From positions 51,289,457 through 51,353,456 of the forward strand of contig NC_080420.1 in NCBI RefSeq assembly GCF_029873635.1: DNA of 64,000 bases, in the 5' to 3' direction. Source of the DNA: Malania oleifera (taxonomy: Eukaryota; Streptophyta; Magnoliopsida; Santalales; Ximeniaceae). Both the position numbers and the translations under genes were made by a program. The notes under the pieces were generated by a model. It ran no database searches and was not told where the DNA came from. It saw nothing but the letters and a program-made list of their open reading frames with translations. Shown here in pieces: positions 21,471 through 32,925 of the stretch. Numbering within the stretch: position 1 is the stretch's first letter; each line of letters begins with the position of its first letter.

Positions 21471-23205
21471 TGTTTGTCCCACCCAGGAGTATATATAGTC
21501 CAAAGGGGAGGTGAATGGACTCTTTTCACGTATTTGAACTTTCTCTACAAAATAAAACTCTTAGAAAAATTGCAAACAATTATATCACAATATATAATGA
21601 AAATCAAGCACAAGACAAAAACTAAAGAGTGAAGGGAGAGAAAGCTTAACACTAGTATTTTAACATGGTTCAGAACCAAGCCTACGTCCACGCCTTAGCA
21701 CCAAGCCAAGGATTCCACAATCCAAAAAGATACTCCTTCACCAGTGAAGCAAGCCTTACAACTCAGGTACTAAACCCTACACTCGGGAACAAATCCCGAC
21801 CCACTCACAAAAAGCCTTTGGTTCACCAAGAACCTTCACCAAACAGTTCACAAAAAACCTTTACAATCAAGAAGATGATTGCAATGGAATGCTCCTAAAA
21901 TGAGATGAAATTAGTTACAAACAAATCCTTACAGTACTCTCTCAAGAAATGATTCAAACAAGATAAATAAGCAAGGTAGGATTGAGCACTTGTGATGAAT
22001 GACTAAAATGCAAAGTGCAAAGTGCTTAGGTTTTAGATAAAATGATATTTTTCACAAATATGGTCAACAATGCTCAAAACCATGTTTAAACAAGCCTAGT
22101 AGCTTGTATTTATAGCCAAAGAGCCAATATGAATGTTAACTAGCCATTGGGAGTGAATCCTATGTGGTTTCCTTAAGAACTAGCTCTTATGGCGCTGGGC
22201 ACGAGGCCGATCATCAACGAGTCCCCTGCTCTTGTCAACTAGTCAGACATTGCGAGTCGTCGATTTGTGCCCTACACTCGTCCATGAGTGCCCTAAATCA
22301 AAAAATGTCAACAACATGAAAGTTGTGGAATTCTTCTTAGATTTCTAGGGACACCAAGATCTTCCTTTTCGAACATTTCTAGAAAAAGTTATACCCAAAT
22401 AGCGATGGGTATTTAGGACTCAAGGCTGCACTATGTTAATTGATAATTGCTCTGTCTTTCCTTGTCAAAGCCTTTTAATCACTTAAAACATTTTTGGATA
22501 AAAGTATATGAAATATATTAATTCTAATGAAGATTAAAACTTGTCCAAATTAGTTTCCTTTTGAATATAAGATAACTTGATTAATGAAAACACATTTGAA
22601 AGCTCATTTTGATATCTTATAAGCTAGTATGTCCTTTAATAAAAATATAATTGACTTTCTTAAGGCTTTTGGACATAAAACAGGTTTTGACACAATCGAG
22701 ATTAAGTATGAAAATGTTTATAAAACCAAGATTTTTGAAAACTTGTCCCTTTGAAATCGAATTTTGAGTTTAGGATTCTTTTGACAAACTCTTAAATTTA
22801 TCTTTGAAAACTTGTGAAAGTTGAGTTTGTAAGTTAGGTGAAATCCTATTAACTCATGTGTCCTAATATGCATGTGCATTTGCTCAACTCTTACTTAAAA
22901 ATTGTGCAAGAACCAAACCCATAAGAGTAACAAAATAGACTACCTCAAATACTCCCCAAATACATATAAGACTACATTTAAGCTTCCTTTGGTCATGCTT
23001 GGGTTCTTCCGAGTACTTGTCGATTTGATCTTCCTATTCAAACATCAACTCGGTCCGATCTTTGCCTTATGACCAATACTTCATGTATTCATCCCTTGAA
23101 CTTGTACTAAACATAATCTGTGAAGATGGGAAACACTAGGAACAACATATAGGTTAATATCATCAAAACATATAAACCATGATTATGTAGCCCCTAGAAC
23201 TAACA
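21471..23205 (-). repeat. SIRE-type copia LTR B (5' LTR of the cluster)
   Basis: 1735 bp, inner end tgtttgtccc at 21471 next to the PBS, outer end ..actaaca at 23205 (minus tgttagttctagggg). It contains a palindrome-rich block (22195-22300) and a minus-strand TATA box (22107-22114). The outer end abuts Tat-like gypsy RNase H. Confidence 0.8.
22107..22114 (-). promoter_or_regulatory. LTR TATA box
   Basis: Minus-strand GGCTATAAATAC about 80 bp past the palindromic block of LTR B, in the same relative place as in the other LTRs. Confidence 0.6.
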
Positions 23206-23209
23206 TTGT

Positions 23210-23881
23210 CTAATCTTTCTCTTCTTGACATATTGAATCGATGTTCTTGTCTAGAAATTCAAAATCCATGGGTTGGTAATCCTCAATGGCTCTGTCAGCC
23301 AAGTATTCATCTATAGCACTCCTTTTAATGGCTTTCCTCATCACATACATAATGCTGTACTCAGTTAACAACATTTGCCACCGAGCGACCCGACCGGTTA
23401 TTGCTGGTTTTTCGAAAACATACTTGATTAGGTCTATTTTAGAAATCAACCAAGTGGTGTAATACATAGTGTATTGCCTTAACCTGCTAACCACCCAAAC
23501 CAAAGCACAACAAGTTTTCTCCAGATCAGAGTACTTAGCTTCGTATTCAATGAACTTCTAGCTTAAGTAATAAATGGCCTATTCTTTCCTTCTTGACTCA
23601 TCATGTTGCCCCAATACGCATCCCATTGAATTCCCTGACACTGCCATGTATAGAAGGAGTGGCCTTCTAGGTACCAGGGGAATCAATATCAGGGGATTTA
23701 AAAGGTATTCTTTTATTCTTTCGAAGGAATTCTGATACTCATTCCATTTCTCAGGATTATTTTTCTGCCGCAATTTGAATATAGGTTTACATATAGCGAT
23801 TAACTGAAAGATGAAATGGGAAGCGTAGTTTAGCTTACCTTGGAAACTTTGAACTTCCTTTTCAGTCTTTGGACTGGGCAA
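23210..23881 (-). pseudogene. Tat-like gypsy RNase H
   Basis: Open pieces 23881-23579 and 23503-23210 on the minus strand. The first has TEKEVQSFQGKLNYASHFI, the RT thumb motif, and PLLLYMAVSGNSMGCVLGQHDES, the start of RNase H. The second has YMYYTTWLISKIDLIKYVFEKP-type text and GRVARWQMLLTEYSIMYVMRKAIKRSAIDEYLA, the RNase H C-terminal part. In MAVSG the position normally Asp or Ser in this family is not obviously catalytic. Truncated at the copia LTR. Confidence 0.75.
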
Positions 23882-23884
23882 TTA

Positions 23885-24975
23885 TCAGATGACCTTTATC
23901 TTATCTAGGTCAACCTCAATCCCCTTTTTAATCACCACAAATCCTAATAGTTTTCCTGAGGTGGCACCAAAATTACATTTCTTTGTGTTCAACTTTAGAT
24001 GACACTTTCTTAGCCTTTTGAACAATTTTTTCAAATTTGTTACATGGTCTTCCCCATCTCGAGACTTGACAATCATGTCAACCACATACACCTCTATTTC
24101 CTTATGCATTAGATCATGGAAGAAAGTTACCATAGCTCTTTGATAAGTGGCCCATACATTTTTCAAACCGAATGACATAACCTTATAGGGCCATTTTTTA
24201 TCTAGTTATATCCTTTTTATTTATCTTTTGGGGCCGTTTTAATCTAGTTATATCTTCAAAACCCATCCATAAAAGAAAACAGAGCATGTCCAATAGTGTT
24301 ATCTACTAGTACATCTATGCGGGGAAGGGGAAAAATGTCTTTAGGGTTGGCTTCGTTTAGATCCCTATAGTCGATGCATACCCAGACTTTTCCATTTTTC
24401 TTTATTATAGAAACTACATTTTCCATCCATTCGGTATATTTAGCCACTTCCAAAAGTCCAACCTCAAATTGTTTTTTAACCTCTTCTTTTATTTTTATTA
24501 ACATGTTCAACCACATTCTTCTTGACTTCTATTTTACGGGTTTGCAATCAAGATTAGTGGGTATCTTGTGGGTTACCAAGTTAGTGTCCAACCCTGTCAT
24601 ATCCTGGTATGACCATGCAAAAAAATCTCGGTATTCCCCTAGGAGATCAATCATTTTCTCTTTTTCCTCCCCCTTTAACAGTGCCCTAATTTTCAAATGT
24701 TTTGGTTCTTTTTTTGTTCCCAAGTTTATTGTGACCATGGGGTCTTCACTGAACATGGTTTGTTTTTCATCAAATTCCAACATCCTTTGCATTTCATGGG
24801 ATATGTTTGTTTCAGTTTCTTTTATTTCATCTTTATCAATTAAGTTTTCAAAACTAACATTTTTTTTCGGCTCCTGAATACTAGTAAGATCATTTTCCCT
24901 ATTCTTGCATGAAACACAAGCAAACAACTTTTGGCAAATGCACCCACATAATGCAAATAATGTGTGAAAATGCAA
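23885..24975 (-). pseudogene. Tat-like gypsy reverse transcriptase with altered catalytic motif
   Basis: Open pieces: 24975-24529 (EMIDLLGEYRDFFAWSYQDM-type lead-in), 24516-24256 (VGLLEVAKYTEWMENVVSI, GKVWVCIDYRDLNEANPKD, ALFSFMDGF) and 24178-23885 (MSFGLKNVWATYQRAM, then VYVVDMIVKSRDGEDHVTNL). The catalytic YVDD reads YVVD, so the first metal-binding Asp is lost. Between 24255 and 24179 the expected SGYNQI..KTAFITPWGTF segment is replaced by a short tandem duplication. Non-functional on both counts. Confidence 0.8.
24185..24256. repeat. short direct duplication inside RT
   Basis: gggccattttttatctagttatatc (24187 on) and gggccgttttaatctagttatatc (24230 on) are two copies about 43 bp apart, replacing RT coding sequence. 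Confidence 0.7.
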
Positions 24976-25072
24976 TGTTCATTCATTTATTCAAGAAAAA
25001 GCTTCTTGGATAAAACTGTCCATGGATTTCAAAAGAAAGAAAGTAAAATAGAAAGAAAAAAATTATCAAGCA

Positions 25073-25745
25073 TTACATGAAATTAATCATCTTGGGATAA
25101 TCAAATCCCTGCCAATCATGAAGTTCTACTCTTGTAGCCAAATGATAGACCCAGTCACTTAAACTATTTCCAGTGTCTTCTGGGTCTAGTACTAAAAGGA
25201 TCATCTGCCCCATTTTCTGACTAGTCTCTTGCTCCACTTCACAATCCATTAGCCCGCCATTCCAGAAGATTTCATTCATCAAAGAAATATTCATTTCAAA
25301 TTTACTGCCCATCATCCTAGTGAACCATGTGATTCTTTACATCTTCTTCACTTTAGCCTTCTTCTTTTGATCAACAAAAGTGGGGACATAGCCAAGTCCA
25401 TAGTGGTCTTTTTTTCCCTATGGTAGCAATGGGGTTTGGATTCCTTGATGCTTCCCTAGACCTTTACCAGGACCTGATCATCTCAAAAGCAATCATTCGG
25501 GCAGTAGAAGCGATTCAGGGTCGAGAGATTGGGGAACCTTTAGCCATAGATGCGACATTTATTATTTTGAATGCTCTGAAGGAATTGTTCAGAGTTTCCT
25601 CAGCGGCCTCCACATATGGAGTGGACAAAGGTTTGGTAACCATCAGAATTATTTCTCCATATACACAGATCATTTTGTCTTTTACTATGGATTTCACCCT
25701 CAAATGGAGAGAAGAAGGAACTACCCCCTATTTTTTGGATCCAGG
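25073..25745 (-). pseudogene. Tat-like gypsy gag-pol linker / post-protease region
   Basis: The minus-strand frame 25722-25515 reads PSSLHLRVKSIVKDKMI, then STPYVEAAEETLNNSFRAF, a segment conserved between protease and RT in plant Tat-type polyproteins. A second open piece, 25315-25073, has MDCEVEQETS and ELHDWQGFDYPKM, matching the following acidic linker. Between them (25514-25316) the frame is broken by several stops. The longer plus-strand frame over the same DNA is a shadow. Confidence 0.65.
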
Positions 25746-25754
25746 GCCACCCCA

Positions 25755-26137
25755 AGAGCATGAGTGGTACATATCATTTCTTAGTACAATCTCTAGTTTC
25801 TTGGTTTTCCAAGAAACATAAATCAGTTGCATTGTCCACAACTAAGGTTGAGTATATAACCACTGGAAGTTGTTGTGCTCAAATGTTATATATGAAACAA
25901 CAACTTATGGACTTAAAATTACACTATGATACAGTTCCAATCAAGTGTGATAACACAAGTGCAATAAAAATCTCTAAGAACCCCATCTCACACTCTCGAA
26001 CCAAGCACATTGAAATAAGACATTATTTCATTTGTGATCATGTGCAAAAGGGGGACATGGCACTCGAGTTTGTGTGCATAGATGAACAATTGCCCGATAT
26101 ATTCACTAAGCCACTTCAAGAGGATAGATTTGTTTGA
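25755..26137 (+). pseudogene. copia RNase H fragment
   Basis: The frame contains SGTYHFLVQSLVSWFSKKHK, VALSTTKVEYITTGSCCAQ, IKCDNTSAIKISKNPISHSR and TKHIEIRHYFICDHVQKGD, ending in DIFTKPLQEDRFV and a stop. This is the complete C-terminal two-thirds of the copia RNase H and is very close in wording to 45157-45459. The catalytic region upstream (DADWAG) is lost at the left junction. The last ~125 residues are open without a stop. Confidence 0.8.
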
Positions 26138-27203
26138 ACTAGACATGAACTAGGCTTATTGCACACTAGGGAAGTTGCCTAAAAATACTTGAGGTCCGCG
26201 GCAGTGAGGCAAGTTCTTTTGAGGGAGAACAATATGTAGTGATGTTTAAGGTGCTACAGTGAGAAGGAGCAGCAAATTCAATATTTTGTCTCACAAACAT
26301 TTTAATCTTGTGGAACTAAATTCACTCATTTCTTTTTTGTTATATGTTTTTATGATAACAGTACTACAACTTACTATCCATAACTTACTAAATGTTCACA
26401 TTTATCTGATGGATAGTTAATATCTATTGATTATATCATGAATTGTTATTGGATATACTAAATTGATTGAAACCATTTGCATGGCTTATAGAGAATGTGT
26501 GCTTGCATGCTGATAGCTGATTAGGATACTTGCATACTATTTGAATGGAACGCCATCTCCATCGCTGGCGTAGACCTTGTGAATACATGCTAGTAGTTGA
26601 CTAGGGTATTGCATAATTAATTAAATGATCAAATATAGAAACATATACTGACTAGTTGACTGAAGCTATGATTACATAAGACTTATTTTAGAACACTAAA
26701 ATTTTACCAGGTCTTATGTAGCATCAAAGTAGTGACCATATATATTCAACATCTTGTTTTGATCTTAATGGCGACATATACAGTTAGTGTGTACAAAATT
26801 GCCAAATTTTTTTCAAATAGCTATGACTGCTATCTAAGCCCATTTTTATGTCAAAAAGGGGGAGTTTTTAAAGCTAAGGGATTCTTTCAATGATTAAATT
26901 ATATTGTGCTTAGCTTAGTCCTTTTGTTGATGACAAAAAAGGGGAGAAATATCTGAGCAAAATTGCAAAAATTTATTGTTTAGTTCTCATTGCTTCTTGA
27001 TTGTTAAAATGGGAGAGGTGTCTAAGAAAAATTGCCAAAACTAAATGCATATTGAGCTGAAATTCAAAATTTCTCAACTTGAAAAATTTCAATGTCTTCT
27101 TTTTAGATATGCTTGAATTACATTGTCTATTTTGGAATTATGCATATTGTAAGGGGGATCCCTGTCAAGCTAACCTCATTTTGCTCTTGTGTTTGTCATC
27201 ATC
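26138..27203 (+). other. post-pol region with purine tracts
   Basis: Holds several tracts on the plus strand (aaaaagggggag at about 26866, aaaaaaggggag at about 26935, gtaagggggatcc at 27150) before the functional one. I see no reading frame resembling the env-position ORF of the element at 45990-47215, so that ORF is deleted or absent here. Confidence 0.5.
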
Positions 27204-27216
27204 AAAAAGGGGGAGA
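27204..27216 (+). other. polypurine tract
   Basis: aaaaagggggaga immediately before LTR start tgttgac; primes plus-strand DNA synthesis. Confidence 0.8.
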
Positions 27217-27812
27217 TTGTTGACTTTTTGAGTCCTATCTAGATTTGATAATGACAAATCACTAGAATCTCATTTGTGCGTTTAGTACTTGAATAGGTTT
27301 ATATTTCAAAACTCACATGTGGTGAATGCAATATAGAAGCCATAAGACACTTTAAGTTCACATCACCTAGCTTATTACATGGAAATTTAAACAGTAAAAA
27401 GTGAATATGTCTACCTTTTCAGTTATAATGATTTTAGATTTTATATTACATGCATGTCTTACTTGATCTAATTTGAAGCTCACTAATGACCTTAGATTGA
27501 GCCTAAGAACTTGAACTTCTCATGGAAAATATTTCACTTAAAAAGTTAAAACAACTACAAAAGGTTTGAAATGATTTTGAAGTCGAAAGAGGGCTAAAAC
27601 TCAATTTTATTAAGGGGCCAGTCAATCGAATCATAAGCCCAGTCAACCGGTCTTCATGCAAGGATGATCCGGTAAATAGGATCATCAGCCCAGTAGATTG
27701 AACCGTGCAAAAAAGAAAATCGCATATGGGCTAGTTGGCCGAACCCTGAGCCAATCGACTAGCACTCTCGGGTTGAGGCTATTTTGAGCATAAAAACGAC
27801 TATAAAAGTCAA

Positions 27813-27814
<2 letters not shown>

Positions 27815-27853
<39 letters not shown>
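27815..27853. repeat. (ATT)n microsatellite
   Basis: About 13 ATT units in LTR sequence between the palindromic block and the TATA box. Confidence 0.95.
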
Positions 27854-27856
<3 letters not shown>

Positions 27857-27895
27857 TACCCAACAACCATAAAACGGTCATATTTTGAATTTGGC

Positions 27896-27903
27896 TATAA
27901 ATA
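27896..27903 (+). promoter_or_regulatory. LTR TATA box
   Basis: GGCTATAAATACC about 115 bp after the palindromic block. Confidence 0.65.
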
Positions 27904-28759
27904 CCATGCCTAAAGCACTTGAAATAACTTTTGCTAAGTTTTTTTTTCATACTCTTGCATTGTTGGGCATTCATTTTACACATTTTCTCAAATCAAAGAT
28001 CATTTTTACTCTCACATACTCTTCATTTGGCAAAAATCATTTTGAGAGCAAAACCCTAATTTCTCCCACTCTTGTGTTTGAAAATATTTGTGGAGAAATC
28101 ATTTTTTGCTATCAAATCTTTAAAGCATTTATTCTACATAATTTTTTACATCAAGATCAACTACTCTCATTTATTGCAAAAATATTTTTAAGAGAAATAC
28201 TTAAACTCAATTAGGCTTCATTCATATCTTCTAAGAGTGCATTAAGGCTTTGATTGTACAAACTAGCTCTCAAAGAAGCATTTTATTGTACACAAAAACT
28301 CTTATTCTCATTTTTATTTGTGATAAGGGTTTTAAACCGTCCCAAACGAGGGCATATCATTTGGAGAGGTGGCTCCGCCTATAAGGAGTGGTGTAACGGG
28401 TATCTCCACTCGAGTGAAGGAGTGTGTATAAGCTAGCTCTGCCTCGATTGAAGGAGTGGATAGTGGAAATCCTCAAGTGCTTGTCTTGAGGCAAGGACGT
28501 AGGCAGGGATAGTCACACCTCATAAAAATTACTATGTTTGCTTTCTCTTTCCCTACCTTCTTTAAATTTACGCACGTGTATGTTTACATTTATTTTGTTT
28601 TGATCATTGTGTATGTTTTAAATATCTATAACACTTCAGATTGTTTGAGAAACCCTAAGTTTGAGATAGTGTGGTTGTGATTTAAAAATAGGGCAAAAAG
28701 TTGACCGAGATTTTGAAATATCCAATTCACCCCCCCTCTTGGGAATATACCAAAACTCA

Positions 28760-29335
28760 TAGAAAGTACCACTACAAGATGCATATACCATGACTCTATC
28801 ACGCTTAGCTAACCCCTTATAGAAGAGTTGAATTAATTGTCATCCAGGGACTTGGTGATGTGGGCATTTACGTAGAAGGTCCCTAAAGCCCTCTTATGTC
28901 TCGAAAAAATTTTCACCATCTATATGTGAGGAGCTGGTGATTGCCTTCCTAAGCTAGTTAGTCTTCCTAATGGGGAAGTACTTTTTCAAGAATTCGTGTT
29001 GCATGGTGACCCAGGTGGTCACCGAGTTTGGCTTTAAGGAATTTAACTAATATTTGACTTTGTCCTTCAGGAAGAAGGAAAATAGCCTTAGACGGAGGGC
29101 ATCATCACCAAAATTAGGTATACATATGGTGGAACAAATTTCAAGAGACACATATAGAAGCGTAAGTATTTTTAGTTGAATTCCTAAACAAGTTGGGAAG
29201 CATCGAGATGATTGAGATCTTAATTTCAAATTGCACCACCTTGACATCTGAAAATAGAATGCAAGACGGCGATGTGTATGCGTTGGGTATGAAATATTCC
29301 TTCAAGGGCTGAAGGGGTTTCTCCTCAGCCACAAG
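28760..29335 (-). pseudogene. gag: Athila-like gypsy gag (Retrotrans_gag domain)
   Basis: The minus strand reads GDDALRLRLFSFFLKDKVKY then, past a stop, LNSLKPNSVTTW, FLKKYFPIRKTN, DGENFFET-EGFRDLLRKCPHH and QLIQLFYKGL. This is the pattern of the gypsy gag (a ..SL.DKAK.WL.SLP..SI..W..L...FL..FFP.... domain). Frames 29247-29047 and 29332-29141 overlap out of register, showing a frameshift near 29150. The Trp after KVKY and others have become stops. Structural particle protein; non-functional. Confidence 0.75.
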
Positions 29336-29526
29336 TCAATTGGGAGCAAGAGGTTCTGAGTTTTGGTAAGCGGGAACTGGTCGATGTCCTGTCATGATTT
29401 TATGTTTTGAAGACTCGGCTAACTCTGGACTAGAAGTAGATTTCCTAATTGACTTACGGGATCTCTCAATGGGATCTCTCAATCAAAGGGTCTATAGGCA
29501 CTAACTTGGGATCCAAAGATTGCAAA

Positions 29527-29543
29527 CCCAGCGCCAAAATTCA
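29527..29543 (-). other. degenerate gypsy primer-binding site
   Basis: Minus strand ATTTTGGCGCTGGGTTTG next to the LTR end resembles the TTTGGCGCCGTTG.. sites used by Tat/Athila elements. Confidence 0.55.
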
Positions 29544-30796
29544 GTAGGTTTGCTAAGGCTTGGGTCCTTAACTACCAAAAATAATATTTATAACCTAACT
29601 AATCCCAAGTTTAGTAGAACAGGGAGTGAGTCAAGTGTCGATCTCAAGGACTCTAGTGCAGCGGTGCTCCAATTTTAATGTAGTTGACTATGCTTTGAAC
29701 AAAAGGAAAAAGATTGAATTTTGGTTTTTACTGTTAAACTATGAAAGCAAGTAAATTGAATGAAATGAACTATCCGTACTAGGTTCAACGGTCAAGTAAT
29801 CCGCTCGAGTGGCATAGGGTAGCGAGGGTGCACCAATTGTCTAAAGCACGATTGGGAATTGGGGTATACCCTATCTAGAGAACATGGATTCCTCTTTAGA
29901 CATTGTACCCTATCACACACAATTGACTGAATCCCTAGCTATGTTTTCCTATCCCATAGGGTTTCATCACAACCGGAGAACTAAATGTGCTAAAAATTAA
30001 AGACATAATATTGAAATTGTAGAATTTAAATGAAATCAATGTAAATGGCTAGTAATTGAAAACGACATCAATTGAGAATAGAAGGCCCGTCACTAGCAAT
30101 TTGGGAATACAATTGAGAACCAATCTAATCTACATGGCAGCAATCAGAACTTGAAGGTTGTCACGGGCCTTCAAAGAATATGAATTCAAACCAGACATGA
30201 AATTGAAAGAAAGAAGTAAAACTAATCTAAATGGCTCCAATAAGCACTTTAGTCTGTGTCTAACCAAGGAGGACCCAAAAAGGAACCCTAATCAACATGT
30301 TTGAAGTTTACTTTTATACCCAAAAGAGTTTACAATTGATTGGTTTCAAATCAGGAAATTTTCAGTATAAATCTCACAAAGTTGATTGCTAGGCTCGATA
30401 AATGTCAACTTGGTCGCACACTGGACTTCCTCTGGTCATGCGCTAGTCAAACCTCTTGGGAAAAATCTTCTGTCGGGCTTGTGTTCATTTGACCTGTTCA
30501 TGCATCAAAGGTTTCCTGTTCACGCCCTTGGACAAGAACCTCAGTAATTCAGCATCAGTCAGCACTTTGGAGTCAGATGATCATGACCTGGTCACCCCTT
30601 GGTTGAGCCTTGTGCTTCCTAATTGCTTCCTTTGCTTCTTACATTACTTCTTGCCTTAGTTTAAGCTCCAATTTCCTAAAACATAAACAAACCACGTGTA
30701 ACTCCGAACAACGATAAAAGTGGATAATTACAATGAAAATGAGAATAAAACATAGGGAAATGGGGGTCTAAAATAGCATATTTTAAGAACACATCA
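29541..30796 (-). repeat. LTR of the Athila-like element
   Basis: About 1256 bp. Its start at 30796 on the minus strand is tgatgtgttcttaaaatatg; the other end is near 29541 by the PBS. Nothing coding is seen. 30380-30600 contains a block with repeated ggtca/tgacc and gtcaa-type motifs, similar in style to the blocks of the copia LTRs. Confidence 0.6.
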
Positions 30797-30799
30797 GTA

Positions 30800-31240
30800 A
30801 GACATGGTATCAAAATGACCCTTTTGTGCTAGCGATGCAGGTAGAACAAGTGTTCTACCTTAAGGACACAAAATTGAAGGGTGAATGACATGTGACCCAA
30901 AAAATTCCTCCCCAAAGTTTGTATGATATTACAGAAGTCGTAGATAGAAAGAAAAGTGTCAGTGAGGATGCTGTCCAAGGAGATGATCCATCTGTCAGTG
31001 CAGTAACATAATCTGCTTTCAATGTTGCAGAGGAAGAAGCCAATCCTATGCCATTGAATAGGGTTGGTGCCATGAAAAAACACGTAGAGACTGCTAACAT
31101 TGGAATTGAATCTTTTGTACATGTTCACTTCATCGACAATGATGAAACTGCTGGGGAAGATGAAATTATGGTCAAGTACTGTAGTGAGGTGGAAGACATA
31201 CTAGAAAGTGAGGATGATACTGATATTGAGGATGTATAAG
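30800..31240 (+). pseudogene. TNP2-type CACTA transposase, C-terminal (DUF4216-like) part
   Basis: From 30801 the frame reads TWYQNDPFVLAMQVEQVFYL, then HVTQKIPPQSLYDI, the conserved C-terminal segment of plant En/Spm TNP2 proteins (..YQDDPFILAsQA.QVFYv.D....W.VV...). The Trp before HVT is a stop (tga) at 30888-30890, and another stop is at about 31008. The last open piece, 31048-31239, ends in an acidic tail (EVEDILESEDDTDIEDV) and a natural-looking stop. TNP2 catalyses transposition; this copy cannot. Confidence 0.75.
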
Positions 31241-31364
31241 GAGTAAACATGTTATATATGTTGTCACCATGCATCTAATACGTGTAAATAATTGAAAATA
31301 TATTTACTATGCATCTATTTACTATGCAATCTTCTTATATTTACTTGTGTATTATTTTGCAGAC

Positions 31365-32925
31365 ATGACGCTAGGAGGCCTTCGATTAGTTCAGGCTAGG
31401 TTCTCCACTACGGCATCCCACCAGGATGATGCATCATCCTCGAGACCGATGAAACACGTCGGTGATGATGCGGCACCGTCTAAGCCCTTGGCAACCCATC
31501 CTCACATGCATCCGTCCACTGGCGATCTGACCAAAGGTGAGTTACTGACCATTATGAGTAACGTTGGTAAGATTATGAGTATTTGATTGATATTAATATA
31601 TTTATTGTCTTACACGTGTATCTACAATGAATCATTTAACTCTTCTATCGGCATCAACCTCCACGACGTAGGCGACGAGGTCAGGCCATAGTGCGGCAAC
31701 GAACACGGTGCTCCGTAAGCACCTAGAAAGGACTGGTAGTGGATCCAAATTGACATTATGGATAGCTAAACAACACCGTAAAGTGATTGGTATGTGGCTT
31801 GGGCACAACAGCTCGGCGTTATATGTCAATAATTTTCTCCAGTCACCTGGTTTACCTAGCCAGAGGTGACTAGGGATCAGAGCTTGGTTCTCTACAAGCA
31901 CATCTTGGTACATAACCCTAGACCATTTCTTTTACTTTTGATATACTACACTATTAACTGTCTAATGCTCTATATATATTTCATATGCTGGAAGAGTTTG
32001 ATATGGACATTTACACCAACCTGAATGTCAAGAAGGCGGTTGACGTGCAGTTGTGCTCTCCTTCAAGAGCTATCGTAGCAAAATGCACGAGCATTTTAAG
32101 GTGATGGGATATGAGGTTGAAGCACACCTATACGATAAGATCTCCAATGAGGATTGGAAGGTGGTGTGTCACCATTTCCGTGACCCTCACTATCAGATGA
32201 TATGTTTATCGTACTATAACTACTTTTTGGTATCATTTTGGATTATGATCTCCTTACATCTTTTCTATAGGCCATCTGCCAACAAAATGTTGTGAACCAC
32301 AAAAAATTAGATGCGATGCATTGTGGATTGAAAGGTAATTTCTATAAAACTAGTTGAGTGTTACATTACAAGTGTTATATATGTTTACATGGCCTGAGTT
32401 ATATATGTTTACAAGTGTTATATATGTGGTGCAAGGGGGCTTAGAGCAAACATGTAAGTCAGTTATATTACTAAGTTTAATATTGAATTCAAAACATCAA
32501 AGTTGTACTATTATTTATTCATTTTCTATATTTTATAACTAAAAATAGGAGATGATGGTCAAGATGAGGGATGCACCCATTCCTAAGGGTAATCAGCCAC
32601 CCACAAATGATGAGATCTGCAATCAGGTCCTTGGGTATCGAGCAGGGGGTTGGTTGAACGGTCTTGGGAGTGAATACGTAGCCTTGACATCATCTTCGAG
32701 TGCAAGTGTGACTTCTCGTGCTAACGAAAGACGAGCGCACATCGCTATCAAGTCTTGAGCGGAGGATCTGACTATCAAACTGGAGGCAGTGAAAACTGAG
32801 AACCAATAGTTAAAAGCGCAGATTGGTGATATTCAAGCCTGGAGAGCAAAGATGGAATAACTGGTGCACGGAGCATGTCAAGATGATCCGGGTGGCTCCT
32901 TCTCTCATTAGAATGTTTGAGGTAG
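31365..32925 (+). pseudogene. CACTA second gene, Transposase_24 (Ptta/En/Spm) family, with introns
   Basis: Exon-like pieces: MTLGGLRLVQARFSTTAS (31365 on) to about 31585; TNTVLRKHLERTGSGSKLTLWI (about 31695-31920); SFKSYRSKMHEHFKVMGYEV and EDWKVVCHHFRDPHY (32056-32200); a short exon AICQQNVVNHKKLDAMHCGL (about 32271-32333, after tctataggcc and before ggtaat); and MMVKMRDAPIPKGNQPPTND..VLGYRAGGWLNGLG (32552-32757) with a coiled-coil end to about 32925. This is the order of the accessory protein encoded next to TNP2. Frameshifts within the pieces and the stop at 32757 make it defective. Confidence 0.7.

Larger units (their letters stand above)
23206..25752 (-). mobile_element. Ty3/gypsy Tat-like pol fragment
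   Basis: Minus-strand order: post-protease linker (25745-25073), RT (24975-23885), RNase H (23881-23210). Phrases such as TPYVEAAEETLNNSFRAF, DFFAWSYQDMTGLD and FGLKNVWATYQRAM are characteristic of Tat/Ogre-lineage gypsy pol. Both ends are cut: by copia LTR B at 23205 and by a plus-strand copia RNase H at 25753. Gag, integrase and LTRs are absent. Confidence 0.8.
25753..28759 (+). mobile_element. SIRE-type copia, 3' third (RNase H to 3' LTR)
   Basis: Starts abruptly inside RNase H (MSGTYHF) at about 25755, continues through a 1-kb post-pol region, a purine tract at 27204-27216 and an LTR 27218-28759. The 5' part is missing, so the element is truncated rather than nested whole. The LTR end at 28759 lies directly against Athila-like gag, implying this copia entered that gag. 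Confidence 0.8.
27218..28759 (+). repeat. 3' LTR of the SIRE-type copia
   Basis: About 1542 bp. Contains a palindrome-rich block (27605-27770), an (ATT)n run (27815-27853), a TATA box (27896-27903), and gaaggagtg / caaggacgtaggc motifs. It has the tail ccaattcacccccc..ttgggaa, ending near ..aaaactca at 28759. The same landmarks occur in the LTRs at 39035 and 47767. Confidence 0.75.
28760..30796 (-). mobile_element. Ty3/gypsy Athila-like element, 5' part
   Basis: Minus-strand order: LTR (30796-29541), PBS (29536-29527), spacer, gag (29335-28760). Truncated by the copia LTR at 28759. The right border lies between ..acacatca and gtaag within TNP2 coding sequence, so this element inserted into the CACTA transposon. 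Confidence 0.7.

Noticed and set aside
24374-24877. 167-codon plus-strand frame
   Set aside because: Shadow of the minus-strand Tat-like RT; no domain signal of its own.
25420-25752. plus-strand frame preceding the copia RNase H
   Set aside because: The minus strand of the same DNA carries the recognisable Tat-like linker; the plus frame joins it to RNase H only by chance across the junction.
30456-30659. 67-codon plus-strand frame
   Set aside because: Lies in the Athila-like LTR; no similarity recognised and no partner exon.
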